NCBI GenBank assembly: GCA_903866275.1
Contig: CAIPMU010000011.1
Coordinates: 186,001-250,000, forward strand
From: Vampirovibrio chlorellavorus
GTDB taxonomy: Bacteria > Cyanobacteriota > Vampirovibrionia > Vampirovibrionales > Vampirovibrionaceae
Length of the DNA stretch: 64,000 nt
Direction: 5' to 3'
The notes below the pieces were generated by a model, which saw only the letters and a list, made by a program, of their open reading frames with translations, made no database searches and was not told the origin of the DNA. Below, one piece after another: positions 53,881-63,651 of the stretch. Positions within the stretch are counted from its first letter, which is position 1. Each line of letters opens with the position of its first letter. The position numbers and the translations under genes were made by a program.

Positions 53881-56457
53881 ATGCCCATTCCACCGCCAAC
53901 ACTCCTTCAAAATTCCCATTCCCAAGGGCTTACACAGGCAGAAGCCCAGGCCCGTTTTCAGCAACACGGGCCCAACGAGTTACCTTCAACCCAGCGACGC
54001 CCATTTTGGCACCTGATACTTGAACTCCTCAGAGAGCCCATGTTTATCCTGCTGCTGGCGGGAGGCACAATCTATTTTCTGCTGGGTGAGCGGCAGGATG
54101 CGCTCGTTCTGCTATGCTTCGTGTTCGTCCTGATGAGCATTACCCTTTTTCAGCAGAATAAAACCGAACAATCTTTAGAGGCCCTCAAAGATCTCACCAG
54201 CCCTCGCGCCTCAGTGATCCGGGATGGACAGCTGGAACGCATTGCAGGCCGAGCAGTGGTTCCCGACGATTTGGTAATGCTGAGCGAAGGAGATCGGGTG
54301 CCGGCAGACGGCCTGCTCATGGATTCCCTCAATCTTCATATTGATGAATCCCTCCTCACCGGTGAATCGCTGCCCGTCTGCAAATCGGCAGGCCCCCAAC
54401 AGGCTCAGCGTGACGATTTAGACTCCAAAAAAAACAGCAGGGTCTTCTCTGGCACCCTGGTGGTCAGCGGACAGGGCCTGTTGAAAGTGCAGCACACCGG
54501 CCATCAAACTGAAATCGGTAAAATCGGAAAACGCCTGCAAGGCATTGCAACGGAACCCACCTTTTTGCAACAGGAAACCCGAAAACTGGTGCTCCTGTTC
54601 TCTATATTGGGTTTCTGCCTTTGTGTCACGCTGATTGTGGTTTACGGGATCACTCGGGGACACTGGCTGGAAGGCCTGCTGGCCGGTATCACGCTGGCCA
54701 TGTCCATTATTCCGGAAGAATTCCCAGTAGTACTGACCGTATTCATGGCGCTGGGTGCCTGGCGACTGTCACGGCAGCATGTACTAACCCGCCAGCTCTC
54801 GGCGATTGAAGCGCTAGGGTCCGCGACAGTCATCTGCGTTGACAAAACGGGGACCCTAACCCAAAACCGAATGACCGTTCAACGGTTAGTAAGCAACGGA
54901 CAAACCCTAACCCTGGACGATAGCCTGAAAGACTCACTCCCTGAAGCCTTTCATGAATTGGTAGAATTCAGCATACTGGCCAGCCAGCGTGATCCGTTTG
55001 ATCCCATGGAAATTGCATTTCGAAAGCTGGGGGAGCAAACCCTCGCCCAAACCGAACACCTGCACGAGAACTGGGACCTGATTCAAGAGTACCCGTTAAC
55101 CCGTGAATTGCTGGCCATGTCACGGGTTTGGCGCGCAGTTGAAACCGATCAATATGTCATTGCCGCCAAAGGCGCCCCGGAAGCCATTCTGGATCTGTGT
55201 CATATCCCCGACGCATTGTATCAGGCCCATCTCGCCAGAGTCAGCGCACTGGCCAGCGAGGGGCTTCGGGTGCTGGGCGTTGCCCGCGCCTTTTTCAAAC
55301 CCAGCCCCTTACCAGACATTCAGCATGATTTTGATTTCGAATTTCTGGGTTTGATTGCCCTCAGCGATCCCATTCGGCCCGATGCCGCAAAGGCCATTCG
55401 GCAATGTTACACCGCAGGCCTGCGAATTGTTATGATGACCGGTGATTACCCCCAAACGGCCCTTCATATTGCACAGCAAGTGGGATTCCAGAACGCCGGG
55501 CGAGTCATCTCCGGCAGCGAGCTGAGCGCCATGAGTGACGCAGAACTCAATGACTGCATTCGGGATGTTCAGGTGTTTGCCCGCGTTTTACCCGAGCAGA
55601 AACTCAGACTGGTCCATGCCCTACGAGCCAATGGGGAAATCGTCGCCATGGCCGGTGACGGGGTCAATGATGCACCGGCCATCAAAGCCGCCCATATTGG
55701 CCTGGCAATGGGCGCACGCGGCACCGATGTGGCCCGAGAGGCCGCCGATCTCGTACTCACCACCGATGATTTTGCAGCGATGGTACAAGCGGTACTCATG
55801 GGGCGACGCATTTTTGACAACTTGCGCAAAGCCGTTTGCTATCTCATCGCCATTCATATCCCGATAGCCGGACTCTCGCTCCTGCCTGTATTTTTACAAT
55901 GGCCACTCATCTTACTCCCCGTCCATATCGGATTTTTACAACTCATCATTGATCCCACCTGCTCGGTGGTACTGGAAGCAGAACCACCCGAACCCGATCT
56001 GATGAACCGTCCACCCCGCAGTCCCCAGGAACCCTTGCTACAGCTCAGGCACTGGCAGCGCAGCATTCTCTATGGACTCAGCATTCTGACCACCGTCATG
56101 ATCGTGGCCACACTGGCCCGCCTGAACCGTTCCCCCGAAGGGGCGGTGAGAGCGTTGGCATTTGTGACGTTTATTGTCGCCAACCTGACCCTGATTATCC
56201 GCAGCCGCGCCGAAAATTTATCCTTCTGGGCAATTCTGCAACGCCCCAGCCCCACGTTTCGATGGATTTTACTGGGCGCAATAACCGTGCTGGGCATTGC
56301 CCTGTATGCCCCGCTGGCACAACACGCTTTTCATTTCACGGCGGTTGGCTGGCAAGATGTAACCATAAGCGCCCTGGCCGGTTTCCTCAGTGTCATCTGG
56401 CTGGAACGATTTCCACAGGCAAAAACACAGCCTTCACGATCCAGGCCAGCGCATTAA
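53881..56457 (+). CDS. Cation-transporting P-type ATPase (P2-type)
   Basis: 858 residues. The phosphorylated aspartate is D321 in DKTGTLT; TGES (about 160-165, LLTGESLP) is the actuator, GDGVND (592-597) is the hinge, and ten helices are expected. The helix-4 motif is PEEFPV (278-283), and TM6 holds IIDPTCSVV. This subgroup is near Ca2+ ATPases but its ion has rarely been measured; no CPx heavy-metal motif is present. Its stop overlaps the stop of the phytochrome gene by 4 bases (shared TTAA), so the two genes converge without a terminator between them. Ion unknown, probably Ca2+ or Mn2+. Confidence 0.9.
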   Translation: MPIPPPTLLQNSHSQGLTQAEAQARFQQHGPNELPSTQRRPFWHLILELLREPMFILLLAGGTIYFLLGERQDALVLLCFVFVLMSITLFQQNKTEQSLEALKDLTSPRASVIRDGQLERIAGRAVVPDDLVMLSEGDRVPADGLLMDSLNLHIDESLLTGESLPVCKSAGPQQAQRDDLDSKKNSRVFSGTLVVSGQGLLKVQHTGHQTEIGKIGKRLQGIATEPTFLQQETRKLVLLFSILGFCLCVTLIVVYGITRGHWLEGLLAGITLAMSIIPEEFPVVLTVFMALGAWRLSRQHVLTRQLSAIEALGSATVICVDKTGTLTQNRMTVQRLVSNGQTLTLDDSLKDSLPEAFHELVEFSILASQRDPFDPMEIAFRKLGEQTLAQTEHLHENWDLIQEYPLTRELLAMSRVWRAVETDQYVIAAKGAPEAILDLCHIPDALYQAHLARVSALASEGLRVLGVARAFFKPSPLPDIQHDFDFEFLGLIALSDPIRPDAAKAIRQCYTAGLRIVMMTGDYPQTALHIAQQVGFQNAGRVISGSELSAMSDAELNDCIRDVQVFARVLPEQKLRLVHALRANGEIVAMAGDGVNDAPAIKAAHIGLAMGARGTDVAREAADLVLTTDDFAAMVQAVLMGRRIFDNLRKAVCYLIAIHIPIAGLSLLPVFLQWPLILLPVHIGFLQLIIDPTCSVVLEAEPPEPDLMNRPPRSPQEPLLQLRHWQRSILYGLSILTTVMIVATLARLNRSPEGAVRALAFVTFIVANLTLIIRSRAENLSFWAILQRPSPTFRWILLGAITVLGIALYAPLAQHAFHFTAVGWQDVTISALAGFLSVIWLERFPQAKTQPSRSRPAH

Positions 56458-58781
56458 GCCGGCCTAGGCTGATGAATCGGCAAGCGAATAATAAACGTAG
56501 AACCTACCCCAACGCTACTGGTCGCAGTGATGGTCCCCTGATGACGATCCACCACCTTTTGCACAATGCTCAAGCCAATACCCGTCCCTTCATAGGCGGA
56601 GACCCCATGCAGCCGTTCGAACACACCAAAAATCCGATCCAGATATTGCACATCAAAACCTAACCCGTTATCCGAAACCAGAATTTCACACTGGTCTGAA
56701 TTCAGGGCTTTGGCACTGACCCGAACCACTGGGGGCACGCCATCCCGGTGAAACTTCAGGGCATTTTCAATTAAATTCTGAAACAACTGATGCATCTGGA
56801 TCCGATCGCAGTCAATTGAAATCGTTTCGCCGATGTCCACCGTGCCTTGTGTGGCCTGTATCAAAGGCTCCAAATCACGCATGGCGCCCACCATCTCATC
56901 CCGAAGATCGACCCACTCAAAGACCCCGGCCTTGCGATTCACGCGCGACAGATCCAGCAAGCCATCAATCAGGGCCTGCATTTTTTGGGTTGCCCTTTGA
57001 ATACGATCCAGGTAATCCTTATTTTCCTCAGACAGTTCTGCTGACATATTCTGCTTCAGAAAATCGCTAAAAATCGAAACTTTCCGCAAAGGCGCCTGTA
57101 AATCATGAGACGCAATCGTGGCAAACTGCTCCAGTTCCTTGTTACTTCTGGCCAAGGCCTGAGTCTTTTCTGCCACCTGCTTTTCCAGAACCCGATTTCT
57201 CAGGGCAAGCTCTTCTGTTTTGAACAACTGGATTCGACGAATAATATCCCGAATTTCAAGCGCCGCAAAACACTCATAAGCCGTCCACGGCAAAGATTTT
57301 AACTTAACCGTTTCTTTCCATAAGGCAAACGAAGCACGGGGCGTCAGTGTCTCCTCGGGATTCAATTTAGCATTAGACAGGGCGGGATCACCGGCCCAGT
57401 TTACCGTCCGAATTCGCTCTGGCCGGAACCACAGCACATAATTACTGGGATTGGAAGAAATCGACACAGCCATCAAACCAGCAGCCAGGTCTTTATAAGC
57501 CAACGCGGGCGGATACACCTTAGACAACTCATCGGTGTAATATATCGGCTCGTTCATCTGAGAATCGAGCCAGTGAATCAGGTCATATAACGCTTCTTTG
57601 GGCGGAGTCATGCCCACAGTGCGAATTTTTTGATCGGCCACAATCACTGAGCCATCATATAAAATAGCGCCCTCTGCATTGATAAAATCACTCAGGTTGG
57701 GATTAAAGTCTAACAAGCCGTCTGCAAATGACTCTGAATGGGTCATAAACTCGATAAACCGATTCTCCATCTCCTGAAGTTTCAGCTGGTACAAATGCTC
57801 TTTTTGTTGCATGCGGGTGGAATACTCCAGCGCCACAAACTGACCCAGCATGGAACAGGCGGTTTGCACCTCAAAGGGAATATACCTAGGGGAATAATGA
57901 TGACAGGCAATCAGGCCCCACAACGTATCACCATCAATAATGGAAATGGTCATGGTGGCGGAGACACCCATATTTTTGAGGTATTGAATATGAATGGGTG
58001 ACACACTCCGCAGATTCACATAGGACATGTCCAATGGCTGCAAAGCAACTGGGGAATCCAGTGCCACCAAAGAAACAGGCTCATAATTAACATCCGGAAT
58101 CAAGCGAATACTATTTTTCAGGTACAGTTGTCGCGCCTGCTGTGGGATATCGGAGGCCGGATAATGCAACCCCAGATAAGACCCCAGCCCGGGCTCTTTT
58201 GCCTCGGCAGTCACTGTGCCGTTTCCATTCTGTTCAAATTCATAAATCATCACCCGATCAAAACCACTCAAATTTTTAATAGACTCAGCGGTTCTTTGCC
58301 AAAAAACCTCAAGCGTTTGCTCCTCACGCACAAAAACAAAACTGTTTCTTAGCAAACACATCAAGTCAATATAAGCACTCTCGGCATTGATTCGAGCCGG
58401 TTCCAGCTCCAACACCAACACACCATCAACACGATGCAACACCATATTCATGGTTGGCGCATGCACACAGGCTTCTCGGGCAATCTTGCATAAGAAAGTC
58501 GGATCATTGTCCAGTTGTTTATCTTTCAGTGCCATGGCCAAGCTCATGAATTCAGCAGGTTCCAGAACACTGGCCACAAACTGACCCAACAGCGCCTCGG
58601 GTGGATGACCCAGAAAGGCGGCAACATTAGCGCTCACCTGGATAATTTCCAGCTCCGGTTCGTTTAAAACAAGCAGCATGCCATGCGGTTGAATACAACC
58701 GGGAATATGAATCGGCTCTTTATCACAATTGGTTGCATCAACCGGTGAGGCATTTAATTGCCGAGGTATTATTTTAAACAT
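56454..58781 (-). CDS. bphP: Bacteriophytochrome sensor histidine kinase
   Basis: 775 residues: PAS (about 20-125), GAF (about 145-310), PHY (about 330-505), then a HisKA/HATPase_c kinase. The biliverdin-linking Cys is C19 in TNCDKEPIHIPG, as in Deinococcus-type BphP. In cyanobacterial Cph1 the chromophore Cys sits in the GAF, but here that place is Ile263 (SPIHIQY), so the protein binds biliverdin. Photochemistry residues PASDIP (208-213, D211), H264, H294/H295 and tongue PRASF (481-485) are kept. H559 (ASHDLQAPLR) is the phospho-acceptor; NLIENALKF and GTGIGLS show an intact ATP site. No response regulator or heme oxygenase gene is in the window. Confidence 0.95.
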   Translation of the reverse strand: MFKIIPRQLNASPVDATNCDKEPIHIPGCIQPHGMLLVLNEPELEIIQVSANVAAFLGHPPEALLGQFVASVLEPAEFMSLAMALKDKQLDNDPTFLCKIAREACVHAPTMNMVLHRVDGVLVLELEPARINAESAYIDLMCLLRNSFVFVREEQTLEVFWQRTAESIKNLSGFDRVMIYEFEQNGNGTVTAEAKEPGLGSYLGLHYPASDIPQQARQLYLKNSIRLIPDVNYEPVSLVALDSPVALQPLDMSYVNLRSVSPIHIQYLKNMGVSATMTISIIDGDTLWGLIACHHYSPRYIPFEVQTACSMLGQFVALEYSTRMQQKEHLYQLKLQEMENRFIEFMTHSESFADGLLDFNPNLSDFINAEGAILYDGSVIVADQKIRTVGMTPPKEALYDLIHWLDSQMNEPIYYTDELSKVYPPALAYKDLAAGLMAVSISSNPSNYVLWFRPERIRTVNWAGDPALSNAKLNPEETLTPRASFALWKETVKLKSLPWTAYECFAALEIRDIIRRIQLFKTEELALRNRVLEKQVAEKTQALARSNKELEQFATIASHDLQAPLRKVSIFSDFLKQNMSAELSEENKDYLDRIQRATQKMQALIDGLLDLSRVNRKAGVFEWVDLRDEMVGAMRDLEPLIQATQGTVDIGETISIDCDRIQMHQLFQNLIENALKFHRDGVPPVVRVSAKALNSDQCEILVSDNGLGFDVQYLDRIFGVFERLHGVSAYEGTGIGLSIVQKVVDRHQGTITATSSVGVGSTFIIRLPIHQPRPA

Positions 58782-58819
58782 AAAACTACCCCTTAATATT
58801 TACCCCCTAGGTTCAAATT

Positions 58820-58848
58820 AACATAGCCGAAAAACATGCTTTTATCAA
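58820..58848 (-). promoter_or_regulatory. Promoter of the bacteriophytochrome gene
   Basis: On the minus strand TTGATA (58843-58848), a 17-base spacer and TATGTT (58820-58825) match the sigma-70 consensus at 5 and 4 of 6 positions. The transcript would start near 58813, leaving a 32-base leader with AAGGGG before the ATG. Confidence 0.65.
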
Positions 58849-58945
58849 ACTGATTCTTGTTAATTAAGGTCAATCCTAAAAATAGCAACCCAAAGCATAG
58901 GTATCTTTTTTTAGATTCTTTTGATATACGTCAAAAATCAAGATA

Positions 58946-58989
58946 GCAAAAAAGCCCTGCCTTTCGCTCAAACAAAAGACAGGGCTTCA
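58946..58989 (-). terminator. Rho-independent terminator of the cysteine-synthase-like gene
   Basis: On the minus strand AAGCCCTG...CAGGGCTT form an 8-bp stem that extends to about 12 pairs with one mismatch (CTTT/AAAG), followed by a run of six T residues (A residues on the plus strand at 58948-58953). It lies 57 bases after the gene's stop codon. Confidence 0.88.
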
Positions 58990-59045
58990 TTGCTTAGCTC
59001 GGCTCAATCGTCTCCGAGCCGTCTTAATCGGCAGTTTAAAAAGCG

Positions 59046-60056
59046 CTAACTCAACAAGCCTTGCTCAGCCATCCACTCATCATTATAAATCTTAGAAATA
59101 TAATTCCGCCCATTATCGTGGCACATCAGCACCACCGTTTTACCCTTCAGCTCCGGCCGGGCCAGCAACTTTCGGGTGCTAGCCAGCACGGTACCCGTAG
59201 ACCCCCCCGCCAGCATGCCTTCATCACGGGCCAATCGACGGACTTCAGTAAAAGACTCCTGATCGGTGATCGCAAACATTTCATCCACCAAACTGGGCTT
59301 GAAAACTGGCGGCCAGAAGTCATAACCAATCCCTTCCACCAGATACTGCCCCGGTTGACCACCTGAAAAAATAGAACCAACCGGATCGGCGCCAATCACT
59401 TTCAGATTGGGATTTTGCTCTTTCAGGTAAGTGGATGTCCCGGTGATGGTACCACCAGTCCCCATCCCGCAGACAAAATAATCAAACTGGCCGCCCGTCT
59501 GCTCCCAGATCTCTGGGCCAGTGCCCAGATAGTGCGCCTCCGGGTTTCCCAAATTCTCGTACTGGTTCAGCATATGTGTATTAGGGCGCTCACGGGCAAT
59601 GCGTTTGGCAATTTCAATATAGTTGTCCGGGTGATCATGGGCCAGCTCAGTCGGAGCCAAAATCAATTCGGCACCAAAGGCGCGAATTAAACGCCGCTTC
59701 TCTTCGCTCATCTTCATGGGCATGGTGATAACCAGTTTATAGCCCTTGGCGGCACAGGCCATCGCCAAACCAAGACCGGTATTGCCGCTGGTCGGCTCCA
59801 CCAGTGTATCACCGGGCTTAATGCGTCCTTCCTGCTCCGCTCGCTCAATCATCCGCAAGGCAATCCGATCTTTCATGGAGCCATTGGGATTCACAAACTC
59901 CACCTTGGCCAGCACGGTGGTTTCCGGAAACTCACTAAAGATGCGCTGCAAACGCACCATCGGCGTATGACCCACCGCCTCGGTGATATTGTTGCAAATC
60001 CCCGCATAATGGGCCGGAACATGCTGTGCATGCGGTGTGGAAGAAGAAGTCGACAT
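59046..60056 (-). CDS. Cystathionine beta-synthase / cysteine-synthase family enzyme
   Basis: 336 residues, PLP-dependent fold type II. The PLP lysine is K62 in NPNGSMKDR, the phosphate loop is near GTGGTITGTS, and SGNTG (90-94) binds the substrate carboxylate. The C-terminal HDNGRNYISKIYNDEWM segment is typical of cystathionine beta-synthases (where a DxxRNY motif is common), not of simple O-acetylserine sulfhydrylases; there is no CBS regulatory domain pair. It either condenses serine with homocysteine or makes cysteine. The start at 60056 has AAGG eight bases upstream; an ATG at 60071 is also possible. It is flanked by its own promoter/operator and terminator, a single-gene unit. Confidence 0.88.
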   Translation of the reverse strand: MSTSSSTPHAQHVPAHYAGICNNITEAVGHTPMVRLQRIFSEFPETTVLAKVEFVNPNGSMKDRIALRMIERAEQEGRIKPGDTLVEPTSGNTGLGLAMACAAKGYKLVITMPMKMSEEKRRLIRAFGAELILAPTELAHDHPDNYIEIAKRIARERPNTHMLNQYENLGNPEAHYLGTGPEIWEQTGGQFDYFVCGMGTGGTITGTSTYLKEQNPNLKVIGADPVGSIFSGGQPGQYLVEGIGYDFWPPVFKPSLVDEMFAITDQESFTEVRRLARDEGMLAGGSTGTVLASTRKLLARPELKGKTVVLMCHDNGRNYISKIYNDEWMAEQGLLS

Positions 60057-60089
60057 ACAAAATACCTTCATTAGGGCTCAATCATTGAA

Positions 60090-60121
60090 ATGAAAATTTC
60101 ATCATCGGTCCCATTCTAACA
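60090..60121 (-). promoter_or_regulatory. Extended -10 promoter with dyad for the cysteine-synthase-like gene
   Basis: On the minus strand TGTTAGAAT (60113-60121) is an extended -10 element with a predicted start near 60107. The palindrome ATGAAA-A-TTTCAT (60090-60102) lies just downstream of that start, a position where a bound repressor would block transcription. Confidence 0.4.
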
Positions 60122-60277
60122 GAAGCTCCCGCAAACCCAGAATCCTGCCTGCAGCAACTCGACCGACGCACTGAGCCGCCCCCGTGACATTCAGCCAAGC
60201 AAACACCGCCCGGACTTGTCTTCTGGACGACCGCTTCTTGGCTCTGCTTTCCGACTCTGCCAAATCAGCCAATTCCT

Positions 60278-60285
60278 GATACTAT
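60278..60285 (+). promoter_or_regulatory. Extended -10 promoter of the lipase-like gene
   Basis: TGATACTAT (60277-60285) is an extended -10 (TGn plus TACTAT). The start would be near 60292, 23 bases before the TTG at 60315. No good -35 is seen. Confidence 0.4.
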
Positions 60286-60314
60286 AGGGAAACGCAACAA
60301 GCTAGAGACTGCCA

Positions 60315-61820
60315 TTGAAATTTTCATTTCCGCGCTATCGAACCAATATAAAACACCCCACCACCTTCATCCTTCGCGAACATTTTGGGCTGGCTCGACG
60401 TATGGGCTTACTGGCCTTCACCGTGGCCCTTGTGGCTCCATTATCGGGCATCAGTCTGGCGGCGGCCCCCTTATTCCCGGAGAATCCCCATTCATCAACA
60501 ACCAACCTATCCCGCCTGCTTGCACAGGTCGATTCAGGCCTTCAGACGGCTAAACCAAGCCTCACCAACCCGGATCCGGTGGGTCGATGCCTGCTACCGC
60601 ATGCGCGGAACAAACACAGCCTGAATCAGCTTTATGAATTCGATCATATGCCACTGGGCAACCGCGTGCCGGTCATTCTGGTACCGGGACGAGCGGAGGA
60701 ATTCCAGCAAAACTCCTGGTGGAAAGGATTTCATCGGACCACCAGTCGCAATCCAGACTTTAACAAGCACTTTAAAGTCTATGTATTCCTCTACAACTCG
60801 GCTGAAGAGTTAGATGTGCAGGCCCAAAGCCTGGTGAAAGACCTGAAAAAGCATTTCAGCAAACTTCCCGACAGCCAGCCGCTAATGCTGGTGACATACA
60901 GCCTGGGCGGCGTCATCTCCCGCGAGATGCTGAAAGATAGCGTTCTGCTGAAACAGGTCGATACCATGATTGCTATTGCAGTCCCGTTTCATGGCTCCCC
61001 CATGTTTGATCCGGACTGGTTCAGTGAATACCTGAACCCACCCAACCGCTCCCCCCTTCGACGCATGTGGGATCGCAGCATTTACCGGGCCTATATGTTC
61101 AGCAAAAGCAACCTGACCCGAGGGCTGAAATGGGATAACTTTGACGGCTCCAAACCACAGTTCCGACTGAACGGATCGCATGCTGAAACAATAAACATTG
61201 CGGGCGATCAGGCGCTCTCCAAAGTGCAGCCCTATCAGGAATACATCAACGCCGATGCCATTCGGGCAAAAACCATTGTCTATGCCAGCTACATGGCCAA
61301 TGGGTACACCCACACCAGCCCACCGTTTAAGCGCCAGCGCCTGCCACAATTCGTACTGGATAACTCACTCTCCTTCCCCAAGGAGATGATTGCCTCGGTG
61401 TTGCCCATTTATGGCGTCTCGGTGCATTCCGTGTTTACCTACATGAACCAGCAAATGGCCAATATTCCCACTTATTCCTCGGAAGATCCGCAAGGTCGTA
61501 ACAGTCATCTCTATCGTTACAACGACGGGGGCATTCCCCTGAGCAGCATGCTCTTTCTGCCCGCTCGTTCGCATCCCTACGACGAAGATATTGAAACCTT
61601 ATTGCAATTAACCACCGTGCGCAAAGTCCGCATTTTCGTCAACCTGGATCACATGCATCTGGGCGAATACTCTTTCCGCAAGGCAATTTTAGTCAAACCC
61701 GATATTCAGCACCCGGAAGATGGCGCACGTTCCCCCTATCACTGGCTGGAACTGGACTTATTACGCCGACAGGCGGAACGCCAACAACAGGGCACGCAAT
61801 CAGACAGCCCCCAACCCTAA
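60315..61820 (+). CDS. Exported lipase-like alpha/beta hydrolase
   Basis: 501 residues. A hydrophobic segment with an ALA-like cleavage site lies at about 30-51, so the protein is exported or anchored. The hydrolase shows VPVILVPG (the HG-like oxyanion strand), the nucleophile S196 in TYSLGG, and a later VNLDHMHLGEY stretch with a candidate catalytic His. The plan resembles PGAP1-like/triacylglycerol lipase proteins. Start is TTG at 60315 with a promoter upstream; the in-frame ATG at 60402 would begin almost at the signal sequence. Substrate unknown. Confidence 0.78.
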   Translation: MKFSFPRYRTNIKHPTTFILREHFGLARRMGLLAFTVALVAPLSGISLAAAPLFPENPHSSTTNLSRLLAQVDSGLQTAKPSLTNPDPVGRCLLPHARNKHSLNQLYEFDHMPLGNRVPVILVPGRAEEFQQNSWWKGFHRTTSRNPDFNKHFKVYVFLYNSAEELDVQAQSLVKDLKKHFSKLPDSQPLMLVTYSLGGVISREMLKDSVLLKQVDTMIAIAVPFHGSPMFDPDWFSEYLNPPNRSPLRRMWDRSIYRAYMFSKSNLTRGLKWDNFDGSKPQFRLNGSHAETINIAGDQALSKVQPYQEYINADAIRAKTIVYASYMANGYTHTSPPFKRQRLPQFVLDNSLSFPKEMIASVLPIYGVSVHSVFTYMNQQMANIPTYSSEDPQGRNSHLYRYNDGGIPLSSMLFLPARSHPYDEDIETLLQLTTVRKVRIFVNLDHMHLGEYSFRKAILVKPDIQHPEDGARSPYHWLELDLLRRQAERQQQGTQSDSPQP

Positions 61821-61851
61821 AGCCAACGAAAGAACGGGCGAGCTCAATTAA

Positions 61852-62364
61852 TTAGCGGTTCCTCACCACGGGCGCTGTCTGTTGGCTATGCGGAAATGGA
61901 TTGGGCACTCCCTGCAACCACCCATAGGACTGTGCCATCCAGAAGGCCGTCCCCAGCAACCCCGCGATCACCACAATGGCGCCCTTAATGTCCCAAAGGG
62001 TTTTAAACCATTTCACCACCATATTGATAACCTTTTTAAACTGCCCTACCTGCTGGGTCATGGTCAACACCGTTTGCAGCTCGGCACTGGCCAGATTTGA
62101 TTCCAACGCGGCCATGCGTTCCACTAGCGGCGTCTGATACATCAGCGCTTTCAATTTCTCCACCCCATCCGGGTAAGACGCCTTACCAGAAGCGACCAAA
62201 GTATAAGCTTCATCCACAGGGCATCGGTGAATATCACCCCAAGTTTTAACAATCCAGCCATTGGCGTATTCAGGACCATAAACCCGCAAGGCTGGGGCCT
62301 CTATCACCACCGTGACAAATTGCGCGGACGGCCTTACGTCTGTTTGCATGCTCATGGGTGTCAT
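61852..62364 (-). CDS. Hypothetical protein with C-terminal membrane anchor
   Basis: 170 residues. A polar N-terminal domain (about 1-80) is followed by a coiled-coil-like stretch (VERMAALESNLASAELQTVL) and a hydrophobic helix (about 127-146, GAIVVIAGLLGTAFWMAQSY), after which a short Pro-rich end faces the other side. No signal peptide or catalytic motif is seen. The plan, a soluble domain with a heptad region and one late helix, recalls phage holin-associated or membrane-tethered proteins, but there is no phage gene nearby. It converges on the lipase-like gene with 31 bases between stops. Confidence 0.6.
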   Translation of the reverse strand: MTPMSMQTDVRPSAQFVTVVIEAPALRVYGPEYANGWIVKTWGDIHRCPVDEAYTLVASGKASYPDGVEKLKALMYQTPLVERMAALESNLASAELQTVLTMTQQVGQFKKVINMVVKWFKTLWDIKGAIVVIAGLLGTAFWMAQSYGWLQGVPNPFPHSQQTAPVVRNR

Positions 62365-62480
62365 ATACCCCGTCTTCTCTCATCCATATCTCAAAGCAAC
62401 TACCCGAATGTTTACAGCATCCTCTGCACCTTGCCCCAAATTTACAGACTCTAACCCGTTCAATTGCAAAGACGAACGCT

Positions 62481-63509
62481 CTATTTGGCGTAATAGAAAA
62501 TCGTGTAAAACAGGAAGAGTAAATAGAAAGCCCCACTGGCAAAAAGCATCTGAGGGAGCAGGCGTGCTTTTTTCCAGACGGTGAAATAAATCATGGCCGA
62601 CGAAGCTAAACACAGAATCACACTCAGCACACCCTGACTATTCAGAATCCAAGGCGTAAAGGCCAGACCGATGGCGGTGGGAATGCAACTTTGAAAGACC
62701 ATTGCGCCGGTAATGTTGCCCAGCGCCAGATTGTCTTTTTTACCCTTGATCCACATCACGCTGTTAAACTTTTCGGGCAACTCGGTGGCAATCGGCGTAA
62801 TAATCAGACTGAGTAGCATGGCCGGAATCTTCAGGGCCGTCGAAATCTGCTGGATCTCTTCCACAAAGAAGTGCACCATCACCAGCAGCACCACCAAGCT
62901 CACCACCACCTGCGTCAGGATTAAAAACGTGCTGGGCTCTTTGGCTTTGGGTGCAAAGAACAAACCTGCAAGATCAAACTCTTCATCTGGCACATGCTCT
63001 TTTTTGAGGGTGCGATAGACATAGATCCCGTAAAAGGCCACCAGCCCAATGGCAATGGCAGACTTTACCCTGATATCGGGAATAAAGGAGGCCAAAAACA
63101 CAACAATATAGGCGGGGAAAAAGTAATGAAAGTCCCGCCGAAACAGGTTGTGATTAAACTTGAGATGGGGCTCACGCTTGTCCTGCGAGGCAAAGTAATA
63201 CAGCGCACACCCGGTCACAAACATGGCCAGCGTGCCCAACAAAAACGGCGCGCCCAAAATTGCGCCCACACCAATATCATGCCCATTTTCGGCACTCATA
63301 TGGCCTAAACCCAACAAACCGGAAACAATCGCAATAATAGGCACCAAGGTTTCCGGCAAAGCGGTACCCACTGCGGCCAATACGCTACCCACCGCGCCTT
63401 CCGACAGGTTAAAGCGATGCCCCGTCCACTCAATGGCGTTGGTAAAAAAGCTACAACAGGCCACAATCAGAACCAGAAGCGCCAAAATTTCAAAAAGGGA
63501 AAGAAACAT
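62481..63509 (-). CDS. CaCA-family cation exchanger (Na+/Ca2+ or H+/cation)
   Basis: 342 residues, about ten membrane helices, with the two alpha repeats that line the transport path: GSVLAAVGTALPETLVPI in the first and IITPIATELPEKFNS in the second, each with an essential Glu. Between them is a cytoplasmic loop with KKEHVPDEEFDL. The family exchanges Ca2+ or another divalent cation against Na+ or H+. The start at 63509 has AGAGG six bases upstream; ATGs at 63515 and 63524 are further options. It is divergent from the RelA/SpoT gene with 142 bases between the starts. Confidence 0.88.
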   Translation of the reverse strand: MFLSLFEILALLVLIVACCSFFTNAIEWTGHRFNLSEGAVGSVLAAVGTALPETLVPIIAIVSGLLGLGHMSAENGHDIGVGAILGAPFLLGTLAMFVTGCALYYFASQDKREPHLKFNHNLFRRDFHYFFPAYIVVFLASFIPDIRVKSAIAIGLVAFYGIYVYRTLKKEHVPDEEFDLAGLFFAPKAKEPSTFLILTQVVVSLVVLLVMVHFFVEEIQQISTALKIPAMLLSLIITPIATELPEKFNSVMWIKGKKDNLALGNITGAMVFQSCIPTAIGLAFTPWILNSQGVLSVILCLASSAMIYFTVWKKARLLPQMLFASGAFYLLFLFYTIFYYAK

Positions 63510-63637
63510 ATTCATCCTCTTCATTATAGACAAAAGCAAACCGCTTTGGGAGCAATTCACCCCGACCCAATAAACAAATTCCCAAAAAAGCATGCCTTCC
63601 GTAAGGTCATGGGGTTATATCCGGCCGCCCGGAGGTT

Positions 63638-63643
63638 TATAAT
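63638..63643 (+). promoter_or_regulatory. Perfect -10 element close to the RelA/SpoT start codon
   Basis: TATAAT at 63638-63643 predicts transcription from about 63650, within two bases of the ATG at 63652. No -35 match is visible at the usual distance. Confidence 0.45.
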
Positions 63644-63651
63644 AGAACGGT

